DNA from: Akkermansia sp.
GTDB lineage: Bacteria > Verrucomicrobiota > Verrucomicrobiia > Verrucomicrobiales > Akkermansiaceae
Assembly: GCF_020860705.1 (NCBI RefSeq)
Contig: NZ_JAJBTT010000054.1
Span: 104,580 to 168,579 of the forward strand
Direction of reading: 5' to 3'
Length of the DNA stretch: 64,000 bases
The notes under the pieces were generated by a model. The model made no database searches and was not told the origin of the DNA. It worked only from the letters and a program-made list of their open reading frames with translations. Below are positions 55,256 through 64,000 of this stretch, piece after piece; within the stretch, counting starts at the first letter, position 1; each line of letters starts with the position of its first letter. A program made the translations under genes and the position numbers.

Positions 55256-56932
55256 ATGCGAAGCGATAGAGTTAAAGCAGGGTTCGAGCGTGCGCCGCAC
55301 CGCAGTCTGATGCGTGCCACGGGAATGACGGATGAGGATCTGAGCCGTCCCTTCATTGCCATTTGCAATTCCTTTAATGAGGTGATTCCGGGCCATGTCC
55401 ATCTGAACAAGGTAGCCGCCCTCATCAAGGAAGAGGTGCGCAAAGCCGGAGGAACTCCCGTGGAGTTCAACCTTCCCGGCGTGTGTGACGGTATCGCCAT
55501 GGGCCACGGAGGCATGAAGTTTTCCCTGGCCAGCCGTGAGTTGATCGCAGACAGCGTGGAGACGATGCTGAGCGCCCATGCGTTTGACGCCATGATCTGC
55601 ATTCCCAATTGTGACAAGATTGTTCCCGGCATGATCATGGGCGCCCTGCGCTGCAATATCCCCACCATTTTCTGCAGTGGCGGCCCGATGGCCGCGGGCA
55701 TGGCGGAAGACGGCACCGTGCTGGACCTGAACAGTGTGTTTGAAGCCGTGGCCCGGTTCAAGGCGGGCAAGATCAATGAGACGGAACTCCATTCCCTGGA
55801 GTGCCGCGCCTGTCCCGGCGCGGGTTCCTGTTCCGGCATGTTCACGGCCAATTCCATGAATTGCCTGAGCGAGGTGATCGGCTTGGCCCTTCCCGGGAAC
55901 GGCTCCCTGCTGGCTACTTCCGAAGAACGCAAGGAGTTCTGGAAGCAAACCGCGCGCCGCGCCGTGGAGATGGCGAAAGCGGATGGCCCCCTGCCGCGCG
56001 ACATCGTGAACCGGGACGCCATCGACAACGCCTTTACGATTGACATGGCCATGGGCGGCAGTTCCAATACTGTGCTTCATACGCTGGCCATTGCCCGGGA
56101 AGCGGGCGTGGAGTACGATCTCCAGCGCATCAATGATATTTCCCGGCGCACGCCGAATATTTGCAAGGTGGCTCCTTCCTCCCGCTTCCACATGCAGGAC
56201 GTTCTGCGCGCCGGCGGCGTGAGCGCCATCATCCATGAGATCTCCAACATTCCCGGCGCCCTGCATCTGAATGCCATGACCGTCAGCGGGAAGACGCTGG
56301 GGGAAACCGTGGAAGGGTGTGAAATTACGGATGAAACCGTGATTCATCCGCTGGAAAACGCTTATTCCAAAGACGGCGGCCTGGCTATTCTGTTCGGCAA
56401 TCTGGCGGAGGAAGGCGCGGTAGTGAAGAAGGCCGGGGTACACCCGGACATGATGAGCTTCCGCGGGCCCGCCGTGATTTTCGAGTCCCAGGAAGACGCC
56501 TGTGAAGGCATCCTTGCCGGGAAGGTAAAGTCCGGCGACGTGGTCGTCATTCGCAATGAAGGGCCCAAGGGCGGCCCCGGCATGCAGGAAATGCTGGCGC
56601 CTACCTCCTACATCATGGGGCAGGGCCTGGGCGCGGAAGTGGCGCTGATCACGGACGGCCGTTTTTCCGGAGCCACGCACGGCGCCTGCATCGGCCATAT
56701 TTCCCCGGAAGCGGCGGAAGGCGGCCTGATCGGCCTGTTGAAGGATGGGGACATTATTGAGTATTCCATTCCGGACCGTACGCTGAATGCCTGCCTGACG
56801 GAGGATGAAATCGCACGCCGCCGTGCGGACTGGAAACCCACGTACAACAAGGTTTCCTCCTCCTGGCTCAGCCGCTACCGCAAGCTGGCCACCAACGCCA
56901 GCCGCGGCGCCGTTCTCCAGAGCGGTGAATAA
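55256..56932 (+). CDS. ilvD: Dihydroxy-acid dehydratase
   Basis: A 558-residue iron-sulfur enzyme in valine and isoleucine synthesis. The ATG at 55256 gives [20 protein letters not shown], matching the family N-terminus; the upstream extension looks untranslated. Cluster and active-site Cys segments: [23 protein letters not shown] and [21 protein letters not shown] and GHISPEA are near the C-terminus. Other ilv genes are not in the window. A terminator follows at 56953. Confidence 0.96.
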   Translation: MRSDRVKAGFERAPHRSLMRATGMTDEDLSRPFIAICNSFNEVIPGHVHLNKVAALIKEEVRKAGGTPVEFNLPGVCDGIAMGHGGMKFSLASRELIADSVETMLSAHAFDAMICIPNCDKIVPGMIMGALRCNIPTIFCSGGPMAAGMAEDGTVLDLNSVFEAVARFKAGKINETELHSLECRACPGAGSCSGMFTANSMNCLSEVIGLALPGNGSLLATSEERKEFWKQTARRAVEMAKADGPLPRDIVNRDAIDNAFTIDMAMGGSSNTVLHTLAIAREAGVEYDLQRINDISRRTPNICKVAPSSRFHMQDVLRAGGVSAIIHEISNIPGALHLNAMTVSGKTLGETVEGCEITDETVIHPLENAYSKDGGLAILFGNLAEEGAVVKKAGVHPDMMSFRGPAVIFESQEDACEGILAGKVKSGDVVVIRNEGPKGGPGMQEMLAPTSYIMGQGLGAEVALITDGRFSGATHGACIGHISPEAAEGGLIGLLKDGDIIEYSIPDRTLNACLTEDEIARRRADWKPTYNKVSSSWLSRYRKLATNASRGAVLQSGE

Positions 56933-56952
56933 TTGGCACCCATTTTATTTTC

Positions 56953-56986
56953 AGCCGCTTTCCTCCTCCGGGGAAAGCGGCTTTTC
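56953..56986 (+). terminator. Terminator of ilvD
   Basis: AGCCGCTTTCC and GGAAAGCGGCT (56953-56963 and 56972-56982) form an 11-base stem followed by four T residues, 20 bases after the ilvD stop. Confidence 0.8.
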
Positions 56987-57029
56987 ATTTTTGCCCGGTT
57001 TTGTGTTACACAGTGTTCTCCCCAAAAAG

Positions 57030-57057
57030 AGAGCCGCCCCCGGAAGGGAGCGGCTCT
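57030..57057 (-). terminator. Terminator of the lipoprotein gene
   Basis: AGAGCCGC (57030-57037) and GCGGCTCT (57050-57057) form an eight-base stem; the A run at 57024-57028 gives five T residues on the minus strand after the hairpin. Confidence 0.7.
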
Positions 57058-57091
57058 GCTATCAACAATAATACCGAACAAAAAATATGCT

Positions 57092-57514
57092 CTACCTGGC
57101 GATTCTGAAGGGACCGCCCAGGCCTACCGGGGATACGGCGGAAGACTCATAGTCCTCTACCTTGTAGGTTCCTTCCGTGGCGGAGGTAAAGGTCATTTCT
57201 CCGGAGCTTTTAATGTTCCGGGGATGTTCGCCGTTTTTCTCGGCCAGTGCCATGGAAAACTTGGCGGAAGCGGCACCGGGCGAATAAGTATATGTTCCGG
57301 AGAAGATGCCGTCACCCGTTTCCAGGGTGCTGGATGAGGTGATTTTGTAGGATACGCCGTGGCCGTCCGTCATGAGGATGGTGCTGCCTGTTTCCAGTGT
57401 CTGCGGCGGAGCCACGGCGGTGGAGTCCGATTTGCCGGAACCGCCGCCACAGGAAGCCAGCAGGCATGCGCAGCCCAGAAGAACAGCGGTGCGGATTGAG
57501 TTTAATAAGTTCAT
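57092..57514 (-). CDS. Small lipoprotein of unknown function
   Basis: A 140-residue protein with lipoprotein signal TAVLLGCACLLASCGGG (lipobox LLASC). The mature part is beta-rich and Thr/Ser-rich (STLETGDGIFSGTYTYSP, GEMTFTSATEGTYKVEDYES). No family is recognised. It lies 74 bases downstream of the large autotransporter in the same direction, so it may share its transcript, and before a terminator. Confidence 0.75.
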   Translation of the reverse strand: MNLLNSIRTAVLLGCACLLASCGGGSGKSDSTAVAPPQTLETGSTILMTDGHGVSYKITSSSTLETGDGIFSGTYTYSPGAASAKFSMALAEKNGEHPRNIKSSGEMTFTSATEGTYKVEDYESSAVSPVGLGGPFRIAR

Positions 57515-57588
57515 GAAAAAGAATCTGCAGGGTTAAAAATGGCCTTCCCGGCCGGGTAGCGGGCCGGGAAGGCGGGAACGGGGTTCCG

Positions 57589-60500
57589 TTAGAACGAGTA
57601 GCTGACGGAGCCGTTGATGCCCTGGGCTGTCAGGCCGGCGCGGCTTTCCAGGGAGTACCCGAGGCGGGCGCCCCAGCGGCTGCCGAAGGTGGCGCTGACT
57701 CCTGCGTTGAGGCGCAGGGCCGTGCGGCCCTTATTGACGCCGCGGGCTGTCCAGGAGCCCAGATCGCTGCCGACCGTTCCCTTGGGATTGATGCGGCTGA
57801 GATCCTGCGCCACGGCTACCGTGATGCCGGGCGTCAGCGTGGTTTTGGAACCCACGGCAAAGGTGCGGGACACGCTAATGCCTGCAGGGAGAGTCCAGTT
57901 CTGGGCGCGGGCTCCGCTGAAGGTGCGTGCCAGGTCGCCGTGTTCGGTGAAGCTGTCCGTCTTCCCGGTCATGAATTCCAGCCCGGCAAAGGGCGCGATG
58001 ACCAGTTTGTTCTCCAGTTCTTCCGTCCAGGTGGCGTAAACGGCCGCTCCGAAGGAGTCCGCGTCAAACTCTCCGTGGGCGGAGGTATCCGCTACGCGGG
58101 CGTTTCCGTCAAAGGAGGTGGTTCCGAAGGCGGCGTATCCGTCCAAGGTCAGTTTCTTGTTCCGGGAGGGAGTATAGCGGCCGTAGGCCATGGCCATGAA
58201 GGAATCCGCATCATAGCTGGAGAATCCCCCCTTGTCCTGGAAGGTGCCGAAGGATTGGCCGAGGGCCACCCCCGCCAGAGCGGAAGAGGAGAACTTGAAG
58301 TCCGCGCCGACGGCATAGCCGCCCGCATCGTACTTGTACCCGTCAATGCCGTGGCGCGCATTCTGGTCCGTCCAGGAGCCCAGTCCTCCAATCCATACGG
58401 AGCCGCGGCCGGAGGCCACGGGAGCCATGGCGATGGGGGAGCCCTTGGCATCCACGGACTGCACCGGCCTGGCGGCCGGGGCGTTCAGTCCCTGGGCTGC
58501 GGAAAGGGCTCCCTGCGTCCGGACAAGGGACGCGAAGCCCTTGAGGGCGTCATTGGAGGCCCAGGCCGCGTTGACCACAGTTTCCCCGCTGACGGACTGG
58601 ATCATGGCTGCCGCCGCATCTGCGCTGGAGGTTCCCAGCAGGTTTTCAAAGAACCTGTTGGCCGCGGAGTCGTCCCGCACGTTCATGCGGGCCTGTTCCA
58701 TGGCCGCCGCCACTCCGGAAACGTTGCCGGAATATCCCTGCATGGGGGAAGCCACGCCCTTCATGTTCTGGGACAGCCGGATGGTGCCGTCCTCATTGAC
58801 GGCAGCCGTTGTGGAAACGAAGGCGGAGTTGAACAGGGGCAGCTCGTCCGTATCCACTCCGGTGATGGAAACATTGTCCACGGATGAAATGCCGGAGGCC
58901 GTGTGGGTAAGATCCCGGCCATTGCCCGCTTCATCAATGCTCCAGAGCTTGATGGAGGAATTGCCGTTGAACGTGATGTCGTTGAGCAGCAGGGAAGCTC
59001 CTTCCCCCACCTCAACTACGGAGTTGCCGTTGAGTTCCAGCGTATCGCCGGCCAGGATGGAGTCATCCGTCAGGATGATGCCCTTGCCGTTGATTTCATA
59101 GTCCGTCAGGTCTTCCACGCCCAGTTGGGCCCCTTCCAGGACAAGCTCGTTGTCAATTTCGGCCACATGGCCCACGATCAGGGAACCCGCTCCGGCCCCC
59201 TGGAGGAAGTCGCCGCCGAATCCGTTGTCTTCCTGGTCCCTTCCGCCATAGAGCAGGTCGCCGCCGCCCAGCTGCACCAGGCTGGCGGAGCCGCGGATCT
59301 GTTCCGAATTGCCATCCGGGGTGAATTTGTCGGCGTCGGAAATGCCGCTGTTGATGACGGTGATTGCATCCGCGTCAGTGTTGACGATGATGGCGGCTCC
59401 ATCTTCGGCAAAAATGTCATTGGCTTCACCTCCGGCCGTGTTGTCGCTGAAGAAGGAACCGGAACCGATGACCAGGAGGCGGTCTTCCATCAGGTGAATG
59501 GCGCCGCCAAGGCCGCCCGCGGTATTATCCGTGAAGACCGTGTTTTTACCGATCCAGATGTTGGCCCCTTCGTTTTCAAAGAGGTTGTCCACGTTGCCGT
59601 CTTGCAGTAAGCTAAGGTTGGTCGTCAGCTCGGAGGCGATGGCGCCCCCGTTGGCTCCGGCCTGGTTGCCGGAGAAGACGGAACCGTTGCCTACGACGAT
59701 GTCCAGAACTTCCGTGGTCAGTTTGGAGGTCCGTTCCCCGTCAACGTAGGTGATCGCCTTGGCGATGTTGTTCTGGGCGAAAACGGCGCCTCCGGAACCA
59801 GTGGCGGAGTTGTCGATGAAGCGGTTGTTTTCTCCGATCACGATGTCTCCGTGTGCGTAAAGGGCTCCCCCCCGGGAAATGTCCATGGCGGCGGAGACGC
59901 CCGGCGCCTTGCTGTTCATGAACGTATTGTTGCGGCCCGTGGTGATTTTATTCTCACGTTCCGTAATAGTGACGGTCCCGTTGAGGATGTTTCCGTTTTC
60001 ATCCGTGTCCCTGACGCTGGCCTGGGTGAGGCTGTTTTTCGAGTCACTGAAGGCGCTCATGTGGTAGACGGAGGCGTTTTCCGTTCCCTGATAGGTGACG
60101 TTGTCTCCCAGCGTTATGGTATGTTCCGCCGCTACGGTGGTCATGGTCAGGGTAACGTTGTTTCCGATGACGATGTTGCCCCCGTAGGTGCCTTCGCTGT
60201 ATTCTCCGGAGGCCAGAACGTAATCGCCGTCCGCATTCTGCTTGAGCGTTCCTTCAAAGGAAATGATCCCGCGGGTGGAAACGCCTTCATCGTCGATGTC
60301 CCCCACCGTATCCGCCGCCCAGATGTCTGCCATCTGGCTGCCGGAAAGGTCATTGTCCCCGGTGATGGTGGTATTGTCGCCAATGTAGATGTCCCCGCCT
60401 TCGGCGTAAATGTCCACGTCATTCAGCGTGGAATTGTCGCCGATGGAAACAGTGGCCTGGTCGCCCACGGCTGTGGTCATGTGCACGGTACGGGTACCGT

Positions 60501-61668
60501 CTTCCCGTTCAAAGATGGAGAGGGAATTCAGTTCCACGGAAATGGCATCCATCGTGACGGAGGTCAGTTCCGAACCATTTCCTATGAAGATGGAGCCTTC
60601 GGCATCCAGATCATAATTTTCAATGGAGCTGTTGCCGCCGATGAATATGTCCCCGTACAGGCCCATGGATTCCTGGATGCTGGTTCCGGGCAGGTAGCGG
60701 CCCTGGTCGTCCTGCATGGAAATGCCGGACGTGAGAACCAGGGCTCCTGTGGTGATTTCCGCACGGTTTGCGGCGGAAATGTCACTGTTGTCCCCCAGCA
60801 GGATGCTGCCCCCGGTATAGAGGTCTCCGTCTCCGGCCGTGCTCAGGTCGGTATCAGTCATTGTAACGGCGCCGGCGCTGAAATCGATTCCTCCCGTGGC
60901 TCCCACGGATTCCGACTTGCCGATCAGGGTAGTGGCATTTTCGCCTTCATAAACGGATGTCGTGTTGACGGCTCCTGTGGATATGAGAGTGGAATCGGAC
61001 AGGGAAATATCTCCATGAGAGACAATTTTACCGCGGACGCCGTCGTTCATGGACAAATCCATTTCATTGATCTGGACATCCTTTCCCAGCTCCATGGCAA
61101 TTTCTCCCGGAGTATTGGTGACGACCGTGGAGATGACGGCTCCCGTTTCGGGGTCGATTCTTGTTTCTATGGAGGTGGAATGTCCGGTGGTGACATTGTT
61201 TCCGTCAAGAAAGACGCCGTCTCCCGCTACCAGCTTGTTGTTTTCCAGTAACAACCATGTGCCGTCCAGGGTGGAACCGCTTTCTATGGAGAGGATATTT
61301 TCAGTCTCATCCGTTCCGCTGAGCATGCCGTCCGTCATGCTGCCGACCCGCACGGTTCCCTCCCCTCTTACATTCACATTCTGCATGGAGACTGCGGACA
61401 TGTCCCCGTAGTTGAAATTGGAGACGGTGCCATTGCCGTCCGATTTAAGGGTAATGCGTGCATCTGCGGGCAGGGCTTCCAGGGTCGTTCCCCGGAAGTC
61501 AATAGTGCCGGTGATATTGAGCGTGTCTCCATCAGCCAGCTGGTTCCAGGCTTCCTGGAATTCTTCCGGATTGGAAGCGGTGTATTCGGCCGCAAAAGCC
61601 TGGCAGCCGAGGGCGCACATGGCTGTCAGGAGAGCCCGGCGCAGAGGTAGTGGTAAACGAGGATTCAT
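57589..61668 (-). CDS. Autotransporter (type V secretion) with beta-helix passenger
   Basis: A 1359-residue surface protein. The signal peptide spans about 1-27 (LLTAMCALGCQAFA). The passenger (about 28-1090) is acidic and built of many beta-helix-like repeats (phrases such as IFIGGNSSIENYDL, DIYIGDNTTITGDN, IVIGNNVTLTMT, IVIGENNRFIDNSATGSGGA). The C-terminal 265 residues form an autotransporter beta-barrel (VWIGGLGSWTDQNARHG, then AVGADFKFSSSALAGVALGQ) ending NGSVSYSF with terminal Phe. Likely role: adhesion or surface display. The start codon lies 70 bases from the inverted 17-mer at 61739; expression may be phase-variable. Confidence 0.92.
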   Translation of the reverse strand: MNPRLPLPLRRALLTAMCALGCQAFAAEYTASNPEEFQEAWNQLADGDTLNITGTIDFRGTTLEALPADARITLKSDGNGTVSNFNYGDMSAVSMQNVNVRGEGTVRVGSMTDGMLSGTDETENILSIESGSTLDGTWLLLENNKLVAGDGVFLDGNNVTTGHSTSIETRIDPETGAVISTVVTNTPGEIAMELGKDVQINEMDLSMNDGVRGKIVSHGDISLSDSTLISTGAVNTTSVYEGENATTLIGKSESVGATGGIDFSAGAVTMTDTDLSTAGDGDLYTGGSILLGDNSDISAANRAEITTGALVLTSGISMQDDQGRYLPGTSIQESMGLYGDIFIGGNSSIENYDLDAEGSIFIGNGSELTSVTMDAISVELNSLSIFEREDGTRTVHMTTAVGDQATVSIGDNSTLNDVDIYAEGGDIYIGDNTTITGDNDLSGSQMADIWAADTVGDIDDEGVSTRGIISFEGTLKQNADGDYVLASGEYSEGTYGGNIVIGNNVTLTMTTVAAEHTITLGDNVTYQGTENASVYHMSAFSDSKNSLTQASVRDTDENGNILNGTVTITERENKITTGRNNTFMNSKAPGVSAAMDISRGGALYAHGDIVIGENNRFIDNSATGSGGAVFAQNNIAKAITYVDGERTSKLTTEVLDIVVGNGSVFSGNQAGANGGAIASELTTNLSLLQDGNVDNLFENEGANIWIGKNTVFTDNTAGGLGGAIHLMEDRLLVIGSGSFFSDNTAGGEANDIFAEDGAAIIVNTDADAITVINSGISDADKFTPDGNSEQIRGSASLVQLGGGDLLYGGRDQEDNGFGGDFLQGAGAGSLIVGHVAEIDNELVLEGAQLGVEDLTDYEINGKGIILTDDSILAGDTLELNGNSVVEVGEGASLLLNDITFNGNSSIKLWSIDEAGNGRDLTHTASGISSVDNVSITGVDTDELPLFNSAFVSTTAAVNEDGTIRLSQNMKGVASPMQGYSGNVSGVAAAMEQARMNVRDDSAANRFFENLLGTSSADAAAAMIQSVSGETVVNAAWASNDALKGFASLVRTQGALSAAQGLNAPAARPVQSVDAKGSPIAMAPVASGRGSVWIGGLGSWTDQNARHGIDGYKYDAGGYAVGADFKFSSSALAGVALGQSFGTFQDKGGFSSYDADSFMAMAYGRYTPSRNKKLTLDGYAAFGTTSFDGNARVADTSAHGEFDADSFGAAVYATWTEELENKLVIAPFAGLEFMTGKTDSFTEHGDLARTFSGARAQNWTLPAGISVSRTFAVGSKTTLTPGITVAVAQDLSRINPKGTVGSDLGSWTARGVNKGRTALRLNAGVSATFGSRWGARLGYSLESRAGLTAQGINGSVSYSF

Positions 61669-61738
61669 GATTTGGTATGTTTATGTTTATCGGGAAGAAA
61701 AGGGATTGGAATGCCTTTTTCTTTCCTACTCCTACATA

Positions 61739-61946
61739 CAGGATTGCCAATCCTGTGTTCATGAATGCATTTGGTTCGTTTACATATTGTTAGAAAATTC
61801 AAGCTCCTTCTTTCCGGGAGAGACTATTGATAGCTTAAAGTCTAACAAATAGATTGAAATTTGTACATGATGAATTAATTCTAAAACCGCTATAAAATAT
61901 GAAATATTGTAGTTTTTTTACTTGCTATCAGGATTGGCAATCCTGT
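61739..61946. repeat. Inverted 17-mers bounding a 174-base AT-rich segment: putative invertible promoter
   Basis: CAGGATTGCCAATCCTG at 61739-61755 and its exact reverse complement CAGGATTGGCAATCCTG at 61930-61946. Each is itself a near-palindrome differing only in the central base. The segment between them is AT-rich and contains promoter-like hexamers (TTGATA at 61828 and TAGATT 17 bases on, in plus orientation). One side faces the autotransporter gene (minus), the other a tyrosine recombinase gene (plus). This is the expected layout of an inverton. Alternative: two operators of a dimeric regulator. Confidence 0.65.
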
Positions 61947-61983
61947 GACGCATAAAACATTATTTTACAATTATATTACTGGA

Positions 61984-63045
61984 ATGAGAGAACATGTGGA
62001 AAAACGCGCCGAATATTTGGCGGCGGAAATGTTGTTGAAGGGCAGCGGACTGAACATGGTGGAGGCGGCTACCCTGGCTCTGGAACTGATGCAGCGTTGC
62101 GGCGGCTCCCGGTGCAGCATGCGCCGCGCCAGAAAAGCCATTGAGCTGGGAGCGGAGGAGTTGAAAAACGGAGAACAAACGGTATCTTTTAAGGCTGCCG
62201 TAGCCGAAACGCTGAGGATGAAATGCGGACGGCGGCCCACCACCCTGCGGGATATCAGGTACTTTACCGGCGCGCTGATGCGCAGATGTCCGGAATTGAA
62301 GCACTTTCCGGTCAGGAAACTGACTCCGGAGCATTGCTCGCGTTTTCTGGAATCCGCCTTTTCTACGGGCAGGCAGCGCTACAAGGCGCGGGCTGTGATG
62401 AGCGGGGTTATGAGCCTTTCCCTGCGTCGCGGGTGGTGCGGAGAAAATCCCCTGGTCCGGGTGGATGCCCCATCCTTCCGTGAGCAGGTCATTGCCGTGC
62501 TGGAGCCAGGGGAGATAAAATGCCTGAGGAGTGTGGCGGAATTTCCCGAATTCCGTGATTGCGCTCCTGCCATCTGGATCATGATGTATGCCGGGATCCG
62601 TCCGGGAGAAGTGGCACGCCTCCGGTGGAGCGATGTGGATTTGGAAGAAAGGGTGATTTCCGTAAGACCGTTGGCGAGCAAGACGGGCGGTGTGCGCCAT
62701 GTTACTGTCCATCCCGTGCTTGAGCGGCTTTTGGCGGGGTACGGCGCCCGGGAGAGCCACAAGCCTTTATGCCCGCCGAACTGGCCGCTGCGATGGAGGC
62801 AGTTCAGAGAAAAAGCAGGATGGAGAAGGGGCGGCAAATTCGGTGCATGGAGGCCGGACGTTCTGCGGCATACCTACGCATCCTACCATGCCAAATGGTT
62901 CAGGGATTTTCCTCTTCTCCAGATGGAAATGGGGCACCGTTCCTCAGCCCTGCTGCGCGCACGGTATTTGAATATGGAGGGAGTAAGCCGTGACAGGGCA
63001 AGGCTGTTCTGGGAAGTGTCGGAGAAAAAGGAGCCCCATGGATAG
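61984..63045 (+). CDS. Tyrosine recombinase/integrase
   Basis: A 353-residue recombinase from ATG 61984; a GTG at 61945 would overlap the inverted 17-mer. An N-terminal SAM-like core-binding domain (FKAAVAETLRMKCG, then FTGALMRRCPELKHFPV) precedes the catalytic domain. Catalytic residues visible: Arg in YAGIRPGEVARLRW, Lys in SKTGGVRHVTV, box II DVLRHTYASYHAK (first position Asp rather than His), GHRS, and Tyr in ARYLNME. Such enzymes invert or integrate DNA. The adjacent inverted 17-mers make site-specific inversion of the promoter segment the leading hypothesis. Confidence 0.85.
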   Translation: MREHVEKRAEYLAAEMLLKGSGLNMVEAATLALELMQRCGGSRCSMRRARKAIELGAEELKNGEQTVSFKAAVAETLRMKCGRRPTTLRDIRYFTGALMRRCPELKHFPVRKLTPEHCSRFLESAFSTGRQRYKARAVMSGVMSLSLRRGWCGENPLVRVDAPSFREQVIAVLEPGEIKCLRSVAEFPEFRDCAPAIWIMMYAGIRPGEVARLRWSDVDLEERVISVRPLASKTGGVRHVTVHPVLERLLAGYGARESHKPLCPPNWPLRWRQFREKAGWRRGGKFGAWRPDVLRHTYASYHAKWFRDFPLLQMEMGHRSSALLRARYLNMEGVSRDRARLFWEVSEKKEPHG

Positions 63046-63258
63046 GAGAATTTCCTGTCTGCCCCGGGCGTTTTTGCCGTTTCTCCATGGTGCCCGGCCT
63101 GGGAACGGCGCTGAATGGACAGGGCGGCAACAACGCACGGCCCTTGCGGTAGCCTTGCCGTGATCTCTGTAAATGAGGCCTTTCCTGCCAGGGCGGATCA
63201 AGAACAGGGCACTGGGTTTTTCCGGGTGGTGCCGAAAGTATGGAAGGGGGCCGTGCGC

Positions 63259-64000
63259 TTATTCCCTGGGCAGGAAATAGCCGCGCTGTTTTTCGGAGAT
63301 AGGCATGCCCAGGCGTTCCATGACGGCCAGCATGTCTTCCCATACTTTGCGCTTTTCCCGCGGGTTGTCGGACCTCAGCAGATAGCTGGGGTGGTAGGTG
63401 ACGCGCACGGGAATGCCGTTGAGGTCGTGAAACCTGCCGCGCATGGAGCTGACGGAACCTTGTTCCCCTAGAAGGCCCACGGCGGCGGTTCCGCCCAGCG
63501 CAACAATCATCCGGGGCTGGATGACCTGGATTTCATGCATGATGATGGGCAGGCAGGCTTCAATTTCTTCCGGCGTGGGGGCGCGGTTGTTGGTTCGCTG
63601 GTTGGGCAGTGCAGGGCGGAATTTGACGATGTTGGAGATGTAAACCATGTCCCTGGACAGACCCATGGCTTTCAATATCTGGTTGAGCTTTTCCCCGGCC
63701 CGGCCCACGAAGGGTTCCTGCTGAACTTCTTCATAGTATCCGGGGGCTTCCCCGATGAGCATGAGCTCCGTATGGGGATTTCCGGTAGCGAAGACCATGG
63801 TGTCGCGCAGGGAGTTGAGTTCCCGTGCAGGTTGCCAGTTTTGCGCCAGGTCCCGGAGGTAGTGCAGCTTGTCTTCCAGCGTTCCTTCCGGAAGTGTAAT
63901 GGCAGAGGCTGGTTCCTGGCTTTCAGGCAGCAGTTCCGGAGCCATGTTTGGGGGCGGTGTTTTTGCCAGTTCCGGTTGCGGGGATGGGGAAGATGGGGAA
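63259..64000 (-). CDS. Uracil-DNA glycosylase (family 4-like), cluster cysteines absent; start outside window
   Basis: The reverse-strand frame ends at 63259 and stays open to the window edge with a Pro/Ser-rich lead-in; ATG 63945 is possible but the true start may be further upstream. Motifs: LMLIGEAPGYYEEVQQEPF, VGRAGEKLNQIL, YISNIVKFRPALPN and VRVTYHPSYLLR, as in family 4 UDGs that remove uracil from DNA. Family 4 usually has four Cys binding a 4Fe-4S cluster; here VKFRP replaces VKCRP and the N-terminal CxxC is missing (only EACLP remains). It probably belongs to a cluster-less subgroup. Confidence 0.85.
   Translation of the reverse strand, partial: SPSSPSPQPELAKTPPPNMAPELLPESQEPASAITLPEGTLEDKLHYLRDLAQNWQPARELNSLRDTMVFATGNPHTELMLIGEAPGYYEEVQQEPFVGRAGEKLNQILKAMGLSRDMVYISNIVKFRPALPNQRTNNRAPTPEEIEACLPIIMHEIQVIQPRMIVALGGTAAVGLLGEQGSVSSMRGRFHDLNGIPVRVTYHPSYLLRSDNPREKRKVWEDMLAVMERLGMPISEKQRGYFLPRE

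Noticed and set aside
61945..61983. GTG at 61945 as the recombinase start
   Set aside because: It overlaps the inverted 17-mer and adds a poorly conserved tail; ATG 61984 fits the family better.
61984..63045. Recombinase as part of an integrated phage or genomic island
   Set aside because: No tRNA attachment site, phage genes or flanking direct repeats are visible; the local inverted 17-mers give a simpler role.

Overview
The window reads as chromosome of an Akkermansia (Verrucomicrobiota). The strongest anchor is the five-gene type IV pilus-like cluster at 35961-43400. Its fourth-to-last product (39809-40765) is recognisably the Amuc_1100 outer-membrane/pilus-associated protein, and its neighbours match Amuc_1098, 1099, 1101 and 1102. 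Several residues differ from the A. muciniphila type-strain Amuc_1100 as I remember it, so this may be another strain lineage or a sister species. Secreted sulfatases, a large autotransporter and many signal-peptide proteins fit a mucin-associated gut commensal. No rRNA, tRNA, CRISPR array, prophage or intact insertion sequence was seen.

Layout. 1-5.8 kb: end of an MFS transporter, a protease-like membrane protein that has lost its HEXXH motif, an arylsulfatase, and two tandem Sel1-repeat proteins. 5.9-9.4 kb: an ArsR-methyltransferase fusion regulator divergent from metK-ahcY (SAM synthesis and SAH recycling). 9.8-16 kb: a second sulfatase, recQ, and two divergent paralogous glycosyltransferases, one frameshifted, separated by a short inverted repeat. 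16-20 kb: a DPBB-like secreted protein coupled to nadB, an RNA 2'-O-methyltransferase and a metallophosphoesterase. 20.2-33.6 kb: a metal-homeostasis region with a MntR/DtxR-type regulator, an OprB-like porin, feoA-feoA-feoB plus a FeoB-associated Cys-rich peptide, and a P1B ATPase. This block is tied together by a recurring palindrome TTAG-N6-CTAA. Interleaved are a tri-haem cytochrome c peroxidase, lipA, tadA and a ROK kinase. 33.8-35.9 kb: coaE-rho. 36-43.4 kb: pilus-like operon. 43.6-49.5 kb: M42 peptidase, lgt, a lipoprotein, an Xaa-Pro peptidase, hisG and a 34-residue AURKAIP1/COX24-type ribosomal peptide. 49.5-53.1 kb: an AT-rich accessory patch with two unknown secreted proteins, a transglutaminase-like protein and a decayed gene. 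53.1-56.9 kb: PhoB/PhoR-type two-component system and ilvD. 57-63 kb: lipoprotein, a 1359-residue autotransporter, and a 174-bp AT-rich segment bounded by inverted 17-mers next to a tyrosine recombinase. 63.3-64 kb: partial uracil-DNA glycosylase.

How the genes may work together. The most interesting systems are (i) the TTAG-N6-CTAA metal regulon, which would place Fe(II) uptake, an outer-membrane porin, a metal-export ATPase and two possible small Cys-rich peptides under one regulator with a mixed MntR/DtxR metal site; and (ii) the putative invertible promoter between the autotransporter and the recombinase, a classic phase-variation arrangement. Many genes lack a visible Shine-Dalgarno sequence, so several start choices rest on signal peptides and family alignments.
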